From: Melaminivora alkalimesophila
GTDB taxonomy: Bacteria > Pseudomonadota > Gammaproteobacteria > Burkholderiales > Burkholderiaceae_C
Direction of reading: 5' to 3'
Length of the DNA stretch: 5,176 nucleotides
NCBI RefSeq assembly: GCF_000282995.1
Contig: NZ_ALEE01000772.1
Coordinates: forward strand, 1 to 5,176
Within the stretch, counting starts at the first letter, position 1. The number at the start of each line of letters is the position of its first letter. Below, one piece after another: positions 1 through 5,176 of the stretch. The notes under the pieces were generated by a model, which was not told where the DNA came from, ran no database searches, and saw only the letters and a list, made by a program, of their open reading frames with translations. The translations under genes were made by a program, and so were the position numbers.

Positions 1-222
1 TCGGCGCCGGGCGGCAGGCTCCCGGCCCACACTAGCGCAGTGCGCGCATCGCCCGGGGCGCTGCCGGGCGCGCTTCGCGGGCGCGTGCCCGCAAGGAAGG
101 GAGGGGTGACTGAGGAGAGGAAGGCGGCGGGCATAGGAAGCCTACCCTACGCGCCGCCGCCTTGCTCGGCTGCGCGCCATGGGCGTTTGCGCGGGTAGGA
201 CGCCGCCCCGCGCCCCACGCAC
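1..222. other. Non-coding GC-rich spacer with clustered inverted repeats
   Basis: No convincing gene is visible here. Plus frame 1 is open from the left edge to a TAG at 196-198, but its translation is low-complexity (rich in Gly, Ala, Pro and Arg) and resembles no family I know; the other plus frames stop at 33-35 and 107-109. The stretch contains four perfect short inverted repeats: 6-11 with 21-26, 50-56 with 64-70, 77-82 with 87-92 (4-base loop), and 121-130 with 154-163. Between the last two lies a purine-rich plus strand (93-106 and 112-124 are all purine). No U-tract follows any of these hairpins on either strand, so they are not ordinary intrinsic terminators. It may be simple intergenic DNA, an untranslated region of a gene to the left, or an unannotated RNA; high GC makes short palindromes common by chance. 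Confidence 0.5.
121..163. repeat. Perfect 10-bp inverted repeat with inner stem
   Basis: The arm AAGGCGGCGG at 121-130 is exactly complementary to CCGCCGCCTT at 154-163. The 23-base loop holds a second small inverted repeat: TAGG at 134-137 can pair with CCTA at 146-149 or 141-144. Neither flank has a T-run, so this is not a standard intrinsic terminator. On the minus strand it is followed by a C/T-rich, G-poor stretch (124-93). Whether the structure forms in RNA, or is a copy of a dispersed repeat, cannot be told from one window. Confidence 0.5.
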
Positions 223-252
223 AAAAAAGGCCGGCACCCTGGGGCGCCGGCC
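223..252 (-). terminator. Rho-independent terminator of ompW
   Basis: Read on the minus strand, arm GGCCGGCGCC (252-243), loop CCAG (242-239) and arm GGTGCCGGCC (238-229) form a 10-bp stem with a single G-U wobble (245 with 236), followed directly by six T residues (228-223). This is a textbook intrinsic terminator. It lies 50 bp past the ompW stop codon in the same orientation. On the plus strand the U-tract is missing and the wobble becomes a C-A mismatch, so it should act on leftward transcription only. Confidence 0.93.
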
Positions 253-302
253 AATCACCATGAAGAAACGATCGCAATCAGGAAATATTGCGGGCCCGGC
301 GC

Positions 303-923
303 TCAGAAGCGCCAGCCCAGGCCCACCCCGGCCAGCAGCGGATCGACCTTGAACTTGCCCACCTTGGCGCCGGCCGAGTGCACGTCGGTGCCGATGAACA
401 CCTTCTTCACGTCCAGGTTCAGGTACATGTTCTTGGACAGCGGGATGTCCACGCCCAGCTGCAGCGCGCCGCCCCAGCTGTTCTTGTCGATGGACGGCTG
501 CAAGGCCGCCTGCACCGCCGGGTCGAAGCGCACGCTGGAGAAGCGGGTGTAGTTCACGCCGGCGCCCACGTAGGGCTTGAAGCCGCTGAAGTTGGTGAAG
601 TGGTACTGCAGCAGCAGCGTCGGCGGCAGGTGCTTGAGCGAGCCGATCTGGCCCAGCCCATCGGCGCGCAGCTTGTGCTTTTGCGGATAGGTCAGGATCA
701 GCTCGGCGGCGATGTTCGGCGTGAAGAAGTACGACACGTCCAGCTCGGGGATGAGCTTGTCGTTGACCGAAAGACCCAGGCCAGTGCCGTCCTTGTTGGC
801 ACTGTCCAGGTTGACGGCGCGCACGCGCACCATGAAGGGGCCTTCGGAAGGGGTGGACTGCGCAAGGGCAGCGCCCGAGGTCAGCGCGCAGACGGCGGCC
901 AGGGCCAGCAGGGACTTTTTCAT
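303..923 (-). CDS. ompW: OmpW family outer membrane protein
   Basis: This encodes a 206-residue precursor of the small OmpW porin-like family, which in E. coli forms an eight-stranded outer-membrane beta-barrel with a narrow hydrophobic channel linked to passage of small hydrophobic molecules and to stress responses. Residues 1-21 are a Sec signal peptide: MKK, a hydrophobic core, and a cleavage site ALA|Q after residue 21. The mature start (GPFMVRVRAVNLDSANKD, residues 28-45), VSYFFTPNIAAEL (63-75), HLPPTLLLQYHF (98-109) and FKPYVGAGVNYT (115-126) are family hallmarks, and the chain ends in Phe, as needed for outer-membrane assembly. Length is typical. The start at 923 is chosen because an in-frame ATG at 1025 would put 34 polar residues before the signal peptide. 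No strong Shine-Dalgarno precedes the ATG. It is followed by a strong terminator and preceded by a probable FNR-type promoter. Transport substrate is not evident from sequence. Confidence 0.96.
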   Translation of the reverse strand: MKKSLLALAAVCALTSGAALAQSTPSEGPFMVRVRAVNLDSANKDGTGLGLSVNDKLIPELDVSYFFTPNIAAELILTYPQKHKLRADGLGQIGSLKHLPPTLLLQYHFTNFSGFKPYVGAGVNYTRFSSVRFDPAVQAALQPSIDKNSWGGALQLGVDIPLSKNMYLNLDVKKVFIGTDVHSAGAKVGKFKVDPLLAGVGLGWRF

Positions 924-946
924 CGTGCTTGTCGGTATGCGTTGGA

Positions 947-965
947 CACGGGGACGGCCCCCGTG
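947..965 (-). promoter_or_regulatory. GC-rich hairpin at predicted 5' end of ompW mRNA
   Basis: CACGGGG at 947-953 and CCCCGTG at 959-965 are perfect complements around a 5-base loop; two more G-C pairs are possible outside (944-945 with 967-968) across one mismatch. The transcription start predicted from the -10-like hexamer falls at about 965, so the stem would sit at the extreme 5' end of the ompW leader, 23 bases before the ATG. Stable 5'-terminal stem-loops are known to protect some outer-membrane protein mRNAs such as ompA from decay; that role here is inference. It is too far upstream to mask the ribosome site directly. Confidence 0.55.
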
Positions 966-971
966 CCCTGC

Positions 972-977
972 ATTAGG
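972..977 (-). promoter_or_regulatory. Candidate -10 element of ompW promoter
   Basis: On the minus strand the hexamer is CCTAAT, four of six matches to TATAAT, including the last four bases (the -11 A is not matched). It predicts a start near 965 and an untranslated leader of about 42 bases. No recognisable -35 hexamer sits 16-18 bp upstream (the 17-bp position reads ATCCCG); instead the FNR-like box covers the -35 zone, as expected for an activator-dependent promoter. The hexamer alone is weak; its support comes from exact spacing to the box. Confidence 0.5.
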
Positions 978-999
978 CCCACGAGCAAAAGGGTCGGGA

Positions 1000-1013
1000 T
1001 TGCTGCAGATCAA
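1000..1013 (-). promoter_or_regulatory. FNR/Anr-type binding site upstream of ompW
   Basis: The minus strand reads TTGATCTGCAGCAA, matching the FNR/Anr consensus TTGAT-N4-ATCAA at nine of ten defined positions (only the second half-site differs, AGCAA for ATCAA). Its centre at 1006.5 is 41.5 bp upstream of the start site predicted from the -10-like hexamer, the standard position for class II activation by FNR. FNR control of E. coli ompW and Anr control of the Pseudomonas homologue oprG are known, so the site fits the gene. Activation under low oxygen is inferred, not shown. Confidence 0.72.
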
Positions 1014-1056
1014 ACTTTGCTGCACTGCGCGCGCCCTGCCGCCGGCCGGAGCCGGT

Positions 1057-2061
1057 TCAGCGCTGCGGTGCGCCCGCCTCGGCCTTGCCCAGCGCCGGGC
1101 GCAGCCGCTGCACGAGCGTCCATGCTCCCAGGGCGGCGCTGCCCACCACGAAACCCACCAGCATGTGCAGCAGGTGCGGCAGCAGCAAGGCCCAGGCCCG
1201 CCCGCCCGGCCATGCAGCCACGGCCCCGGCCGCGCCTTCGATGGCCTGCGCCAGCGGCGCGATGCCGTGCGCGAGGATGCCGCCGCCGACCAGAAACATC
1301 GCAGCCGTGCCGGCCACGGTCAGGAATTTCATCAGCTTCGGCGCCGCCGCCACCAGCATGCGCCCCAGGCCTGCCGAAAGCCTCCCGCCGCGGCGCGCCA
1401 GCCACAGCCCCACGTCGTCCATCTTGACGATGCCTGCCACCACGCCGTACACCCCCACGGTCATGACCAGCGCGATGGCCGACAGCACCACCAGCTGCTG
1501 CAGGAAGGAAGCTCCCGCCACGGTCCCCAGGGCGATGACGATGATCTCGGCGGACAGCACGAAATCGGTGCGGATCGCCCCCCGCACCCTGCGTTTTTCC
1601 ATGCGCTGCACCTCGGCCGGTCCCCAGTCCTGCGGGAGCCGTTCGCGCTCGGCCTGGGCCGTCTCCTCGGCCGAGCCGCCACGATGCAGGATTTTCTCGC
1701 TGCCTTCCATCGACAGGTAGGTGCCGCCCACCATCAGCAGCGGCTGCACGGCCCACGGCGCGAGCGCGCTCACGAGCAGCGCCGCCGGCACCAGGATGGC
1801 CTTGTTGACCAGCGAGCCGCGCGCCACCGCCCAGACCACCGGCAGCTCGCGCTCGGCGCGCACGCCGCTGACCTGCTCGGCATTGAGCGCCAGGTCGTCG
1901 CCCAGCACGCCCGCGGTCTTGCGCGCCGCCACCTTCGCCATTACCGACACGTCGTCCGCCATGGCCACGCTCTTGCGCGCGGCAAGTTTCGACATCAGCG
2001 CCACGTCGTCCAGCAGCGTGGCGATGTCGTCGAGCAGGGTCAGGAGGGTGGCGCCGGCCAT
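1057..2061 (-). CDS. DUF808 family (YedI-like) inner membrane protein
   Basis: This encodes 334 residues of the DUF808 family, whose E. coli member is YedI; the function is unknown. Recognition rests on the conserved start MAGATLLTLLDDIATLLDD (1-19), KTAGVLGDDLALNAEQVSGV (48-67), RELPVVWAVARGSLVNKAILVP (71-92), GAIRTDFVLSAEI (161-173) and FLVGGGILAHGIAPL (256-270). Hydrophobic segments suggesting membrane spans lie at about 86-103, 104-118, 168-184, 187-212, 241-262 and 289-316; residues 121-160 form a charged loop. There is no cleavable signal peptide. The ATG at 2061 is chosen because the family begins MAG; an in-frame ATG at 2103 would add 14 unrelated residues. No good Shine-Dalgarno is seen. 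Unusually, residues 18-35 and 36-54 look like tandem copies of a DDV..M.K.AARK unit that is single in YedI as I remember it. It lies between purL and ompW with no functional link to either. Confidence 0.93.
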   Translation of the reverse strand: MAGATLLTLLDDIATLLDDVALMSKLAARKSVAMADDVSVMAKVAARKTAGVLGDDLALNAEQVSGVRAERELPVVWAVARGSLVNKAILVPAALLVSALAPWAVQPLLMVGGTYLSMEGSEKILHRGGSAEETAQAERERLPQDWGPAEVQRMEKRRVRGAIRTDFVLSAEIIVIALGTVAGASFLQQLVVLSAIALVMTVGVYGVVAGIVKMDDVGLWLARRGGRLSAGLGRMLVAAAPKLMKFLTVAGTAAMFLVGGGILAHGIAPLAQAIEGAAGAVAAWPGGRAWALLLPHLLHMLVGFVVGSAALGAWTLVQRLRPALGKAEAGAPQR

Positions 2062-2109
2062 GGAAAAGCGCGTGCAAGAGTGGACGGATGGCCGACTGTG
2101 CATGCCTTC

Positions 2110-2143
2110 GGCCGCAGCGCATGTCGGACAAGCGCTGCAGGCC
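2110..2143 (-). other. Imperfect hairpin in the purL-DUF808 gap
   Basis: GCAGCGC at 2114-2120 pairs exactly with GCGCTGC at 2132-2138 around an 11-base loop; GGCC at 2110-2113 pairs with GGCC at 2140-2143 once a single bulged base (2139) is allowed, giving an 11-bp stem. It starts 30 bp past the purL stop and ends about 49 bp before the DUF808 start. No T-run follows on the minus strand, so it is not a classic intrinsic terminator; it could stabilise the purL 3' end or cause pausing. No confident promoter for the DUF808 gene is seen nearby. Confidence 0.45.
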
Positions 2144-2172
2144 GTGGCCGTGGACGCCGCGGGCGCCGGGCC

Positions 2173-5100
2173 TCAGCCCACCCAGCGGCGCGCGTTGCGC
2201 CACAGCCGCATCCAGGGGCTGTGCGCTTCCAACCCGCCGCTGGCCGCCAGGTCGGTCCAGCTCATCTGGATGTTGCGAAACACCCGCTCCGGGTGCGGCA
2301 TCATGGCCGTGAAGCGCCCGTCGGCAGTGGTCACCCCCGTGAGGCCGCCGGGGCTGCCGTTCGGGTTGAAGGGATAGCGTTCGGTCGGCCGACCGTGGTT
2401 GTCCACGTAGCGTAGCGCCGCCAGTGCGCGCTCCTGGTGGCCGCGCTGGTGGAAATCGGCGAAGCCTTCCCCATGCGAGACCACGATCGGCAGGCGCGAG
2501 CCCTCCATGCCGGCAAGGAAGATGCTCGGCGACGGCAGCACCTCGACCATCGACAGCCGCGCCTCGAAGCGGTGGCTCCGGTTGGTCGTGAAGCGCGGCC
2601 AGTCCTGCGCGCCCGGAATGATGTCGGCCAGCTCGGCGAACATCTGGCAGCCGTTGCACACGCCCAGGCCAAAGGTGTCGGGGCGGGCGAAGAAGCGCTG
2701 GAACTGCTCCGACAGCCGTTCGTTGAAGGTGATCGAGCGCGCCCAGCCGATGCCCGCGCCCAGGGTGTCGCCATAGCTGAAGCCCCCGCAGGCGACGATC
2801 CCGGCGTACTGGTCCAGTTCGGCGCGACCCGACTGCAGGTCGCTCATGTGCACATCGTGCGCCTCGAAGCCCGCCTCCGTGAAGGCGTAGGCCATCTCCA
2901 CGTGCGAGTTCACGCCCTGCTCGCGCAGCACGGCCACGCGCGGCCGGGCGCGGTGCACGAACGGCGCCGCCACGTCCTCGGCCGGATCGAAGCCGAGGTG
3001 CACGTGCAGGCCGGGATCCTGCGGATCACCGGCGGCGGCGTGCTCGCTGTCGGCGCATTCGGGGTTGTCGCGCTGCTGGCAGATCTTCCAGCTCACCGAG
3101 TCCCACACCTGCTGCAGGTCGGCAAGCTGCGCGCAGAAGATCTTCTTCGCATCGCGCCAGACCTGCAGCTCGCCCTTGCCCTCGTCCATGGGACAGCCCT
3201 CGGGCCGCGTCTTGCCCACGTAGTGGCTGCAGGCCGCCAGCCCGTGCTCGCGCAGCACCTGCATCGCCCGGTCGCGCTCGGCCGTGCGCACCTGCAGCAC
3301 CACGCCCAGCTCCTCGTTGAACAGCGCGCGCAGCGTCCGCTCCTCGCGCCGGCCGCTGGCCTGCTGTGCCCAGTTCTTCGCATCGCCCGCATCCATGCGG
3401 CTGTCGCTGATGCCGTCGCCTTCCGTCACCAGCAGGTCCACGTTCAGCGCCACGCCCACCCGCCCCGCAAAGGCCATCTCGGCCACCGCCGCCAATAGGC
3501 CGCCGTCGCTGCGGTCGTGGTAGGCCAGGATCAGCCCCTGGCGGCGCAGCGCGTTCACCGCCTCCACCAGCCGCACCAGATCCTGCGGATCGTCCAGATC
3601 CGGCGCCTCGTCACCCGTCTGATCGAGCACCTGCGCAAGGATCGAGGCGCCCATGCGCATGCGCCCGCGCGACAGGTCCACGAGGAGCAGCGTCGTGTCC
3701 AGCTCCCGTGCATCGAGCTGGGGCGTGAGGGTGCCGCGCACGTCGGAGAGCGTGGCGAAGGCCGAGACCACCAGGCTCACCGGCGAGGTCACCTTGCGCT
3801 GCTGCCCATCCGCATCGGTCCATTGCGTGCGCATCGACAGACTGTCCTTGCCCACCGGGATCGAGATGCCCAGCCGCGGGCACAGCTCCATGCCCACGGC
3901 GCGCACGGTCTCGTACAGCGCCGCATCCTCGCCCGGCTCGCCGCAGGCCGCCATCCAGTTGGCCGAGAGCTTGACGCGCGACAGCTCGATCGGCGCGGCC
4001 AGCAGGTTGGTGATCGCCTCCGCCACCGCCATGCGCCCCGAGGCCGGGGCATTGAGCACCGCCACCGGCGTGCGCTCGCCCATGGCGAAAGCCTCGCCGG
4101 CGAAGCCTGCGTAGTCCGCCAGCGTCACCGCCACGTCGGCCACCGGCAGCTGCCACGGCCCCACCATCTGGTCGCGGTGCGTCAGGCCGCCGACGCTACG
4201 GTCGCCGATGGTCACGAGAAAACGCTTGCTTGCCACCGTCGGGTGGGCCAGCACGTCGATCACCGCCTGCTGCAGCGCAACGCCGTCCACGTCCAGCGGC
4301 GCGAAGTCGCGCGGCACGCTCTGCACATCGCGGTGCATGCGCGGCGGCTTGCCCAGCAGCACGTCCATCGGCATGTCCACCGGCCAGCGCAGCGCGTCCG
4401 TCTGCCCGGCGGCCGTGTCCTCCAGCACCAGCTGGCGCTCCTCGGTCGCCACGCCCACCACCGCAAAGGGGCAGCGCTCGCGCTCGCACAGCGCGCGGAA
4501 ATGCTCGAGCGATCCCGGCGCGATGGCCAGCACGTAGCGCTCCTGGCTCTCGTTCGACCAGATCTCCCGGGGCGCGAGGCCCGACTCCTCCAGCGGAATG
4601 GCGCGCAGGTCGAAGCGCGCGCCGCGGCCGGCGTCGTTGACCAGTTCGGGAAAGGCGTTCGACAGCCCGCCCGCGCCCACGTCGTGGATCGCCAGGATGG
4701 GGTTGGCTTCCCCCTGCGCCCAGCAGTGGTTGATGACCTCCTGGGCGCGGCGCTCGATCTCCGGGTTGCCGCGCTGCACCGAGTCGAAATCCAGCTCGGC
4801 GGCATTGGTGCCGCTGGCCATGGAGCTGGCGGCGCCGCCGCCCATGCCGATGCGCATCCCGGGGCCGCCCAGCTGCACCAGCAGCGTGCCGGCGGGAAAC
4901 TCGATCTTGTGCGTCAGGCGCGCGTCGATGCTGCCCACGCCGCCGGCGATCATGATCGGCTTGTGGTAGCCGCGCAGCACGTCGCCCACCTGCTGCTCGT
5001 ACTCGCGAAAGTAGCCCGCCAGGTTCGGCCGGCCGAATTCGTTGTTGAAGGCCGCGCCGCCCAGCGGGCCCTCCACCATGATCTGCAGCGCGCTGGCGAT

Positions 5101-5176
5101 GTGCGCCGGGCGCCCGATCTCGCTGCCCCACAGGCGCGAGACCGTGAAGCCCGTGAGTCCCGCCTTCGGGCGCGAG
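2173..5176 (-). CDS. purL: Phosphoribosylformylglycinamidine synthase PurL (5' end outside window)
   Basis: PurL (FGAM synthase) performs the fourth step of de novo purine synthesis in the cytoplasm: FGAR, glutamine and ATP give FGAM, glutamate, ADP and phosphate. The frame is open to the right edge, so 1,000 residues are visible and, against the roughly 1,295 of E. coli PurL, about 300 N-terminal residues (N-terminal and linker domains) are missing. Counting from the edge, the synthase part shows GGAAFNNEFGRP (39-50), GGGAASSMASG (112-122), HDVGAGGLSN (164-173), NESQERY (208-214), TIGDRSVGG (322-330), KLSANWMAACGEPGEDA (402-418), IPVGKDSLSM (439-448) and YHDRSDGGL (552-560). The class I glutamine amidotransferase domain starts near VAVLREQGVNSHVEM (747-761) and keeps the catalytic triad: Cys 840 in GVCNGCQM (codon 2656-2658), and His 961 and Glu 963 in PHPERVF (codons 2293-2295 and 2287-2289). 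It is thus the large single-chain proteobacterial form, not the split PurL/PurQ/PurS type. Residues near 585-612 look inserted relative to E. coli. Intact; no frameshift seen. Confidence 0.98.
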   Translation of the reverse strand, partial: SRPKAGLTGFTVSRLWGSEIGRPAHIASALQIMVEGPLGGAAFNNEFGRPNLAGYFREYEQQVGDVLRGYHKPIMIAGGVGSIDARLTHKIEFPAGTLLVQLGGPGMRIGMGGGAASSMASGTNAAELDFDSVQRGNPEIERRAQEVINHCWAQGEANPILAIHDVGAGGLSNAFPELVNDAGRGARFDLRAIPLEESGLAPREIWSNESQERYVLAIAPGSLEHFRALCERERCPFAVVGVATEERQLVLEDTAAGQTDALRWPVDMPMDVLLGKPPRMHRDVQSVPRDFAPLDVDGVALQQAVIDVLAHPTVASKRFLVTIGDRSVGGLTHRDQMVGPWQLPVADVAVTLADYAGFAGEAFAMGERTPVAVLNAPASGRMAVAEAITNLLAAPIELSRVKLSANWMAACGEPGEDAALYETVRAVGMELCPRLGISIPVGKDSLSMRTQWTDADGQQRKVTSPVSLVVSAFATLSDVRGTLTPQLDARELDTTLLLVDLSRGRMRMGASILAQVLDQTGDEAPDLDDPQDLVRLVEAVNALRRQGLILAYHDRSDGGLLAAVAEMAFAGRVGVALNVDLLVTEGDGISDSRMDAGDAKNWAQQASGRREERTLRALFNEELGVVLQVRTAERDRAMQVLREHGLAACSHYVGKTRPEGCPMDEGKGELQVWRDAKKIFCAQLADLQQVWDSVSWKICQQRDNPECADSEHAAAGDPQDPGLHVHLGFDPAEDVAAPFVHRARPRVAVLREQGVNSHVEMAYAFTEAGFEAHDVHMSDLQSGRAELDQYAGIVACGGFSYGDTLGAGIGWARSITFNERLSEQFQRFFARPDTFGLGVCNGCQMFAELADIIPGAQDWPRFTTNRSHRFEARLSMVEVLPSPSIFLAGMEGSRLPIVVSHGEGFADFHQRGHQERALAALRYVDNHGRPTERYPFNPNGSPGGLTGVTTADGRFTAMMPHPERVFRNIQMSWTDLAASGGLEAHSPWMRLWRNARRWVG

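Noticed and set aside
32..277. Minus-strand open frame of 81 codons at the left end
   Set aside because: It begins inside the ompW 3' flank, runs through the terminator hairpin, and encodes a low-complexity Arg/Ala/Pro-rich chain without a plausible ribosome site.
924..1025. N-terminal extension of OmpW from an ATG at 1025
   Set aside because: It would put 34 polar residues before a perfect Sec signal peptide and would overlap the FNR-like box and the -10-like element.
1040..1056. Small CCGG-rich stem just after the DUF808 stop as a terminator
   Set aside because: The stem is only about 5 bp and is not followed by T residues on the minus strand.
288..1427. Long plus-strand open frame of 379 codons opposite ompW and the DUF808 gene
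   Set aside because: It is antisense to two recognisable genes, its product is a low-complexity mix rich in Ala, Arg, Pro, His and Gln, and GC-rich genes routinely leave such shadow frames open.
2062..2103. N-terminal extension of the DUF808 protein from an ATG at 2103
   Set aside because: The 14 extra residues have no counterpart in the family, which begins with MAG as the 2061 start does.
2062..2172. Sigma-70 promoter for the DUF808 gene (TTGTCC or TTGCAC as -35 on the minus strand)
   Set aside because: No acceptable -10 hexamer lies at a suitable distance from either; isolated TTG-type hexamers are expected by chance.
712..2415. Plus-strand open frame of 567 codons
   Set aside because: It crosses ompW, the DUF808 gene and the purL 3' end on the opposite strand, with no family resemblance and a His/Arg/Gln-rich composition typical of antisense frames.
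1010..2659. Minus-strand open frame of 549 codons overlapping purL and the DUF808 gene
   Set aside because: It is a frame-shifted reading of two well-identified genes; its product is Arg/Gly/Ala-rich and resembles nothing known.
4196..5131. Minus-strand open frame of 311 codons inside purL
   Set aside because: It is an out-of-frame shadow of purL; the purL frame reads conserved motifs throughout this stretch.
1..5176. tRNA, rRNA, CRISPR array, insertion sequence or prophage remnants
   Set aside because: I saw no cloverleaf, no regularly spaced direct repeats, no transposase or integrase frame, and no local composition shift suggesting transfer.

Overview
The window reads as ordinary chromosome from a GC-rich betaproteobacterium, most likely Burkholderiales and probably family Comamonadaceae. 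The basis is the wording of the three proteins (PurL ending NARRWVG, an OmpW with RVRAVNLDSANKD, a DUF808 protein starting MAGATLLTLLDD), strong G/C at third codon positions, and absence of any mobile-element signature. The family assignment is recognition from memory, not a search.

All three recognisable genes lie on the minus strand, so transcription runs right to left: purL (5176 to 2173, 5' part beyond the right edge), a DUF808/YedI-type inner-membrane protein gene (2061 to 1057), then ompW (923 to 303). A strong intrinsic terminator at 223-252 ends the ompW transcript. Region 1-222 has no convincing gene; it holds several GC-rich inverted repeats and a strand-asymmetric purine/pyrimidine tract.

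The 111-bp purL/DUF808 gap holds an imperfect hairpin but no clear promoter or U-tract terminator, so these two genes may be co-transcribed or separately expressed; the sequence does not settle it. The 133-bp DUF808/ompW gap holds the best regulatory signal: a 9-of-10 match to the FNR/Anr box centred exactly 41.5 bp upstream of the start site predicted from a -10-like hexamer, i.e. the layout of a class II FNR-dependent promoter. A GC-rich hairpin would then begin at the very 5' end of the ompW mRNA.

The genes do not form a pathway together: PurL is a cytoplasmic purine-biosynthesis enzyme, the DUF808 protein is an uncharacterised inner-membrane protein, and OmpW is a small outer-membrane beta-barrel likely tied to oxygen limitation. 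No previously undescribed multi-gene system was found. The items most worth checking are the ompW promoter architecture, the duplicated segment in the DUF808 N-terminus, and the structured non-coding stretch at the left end.
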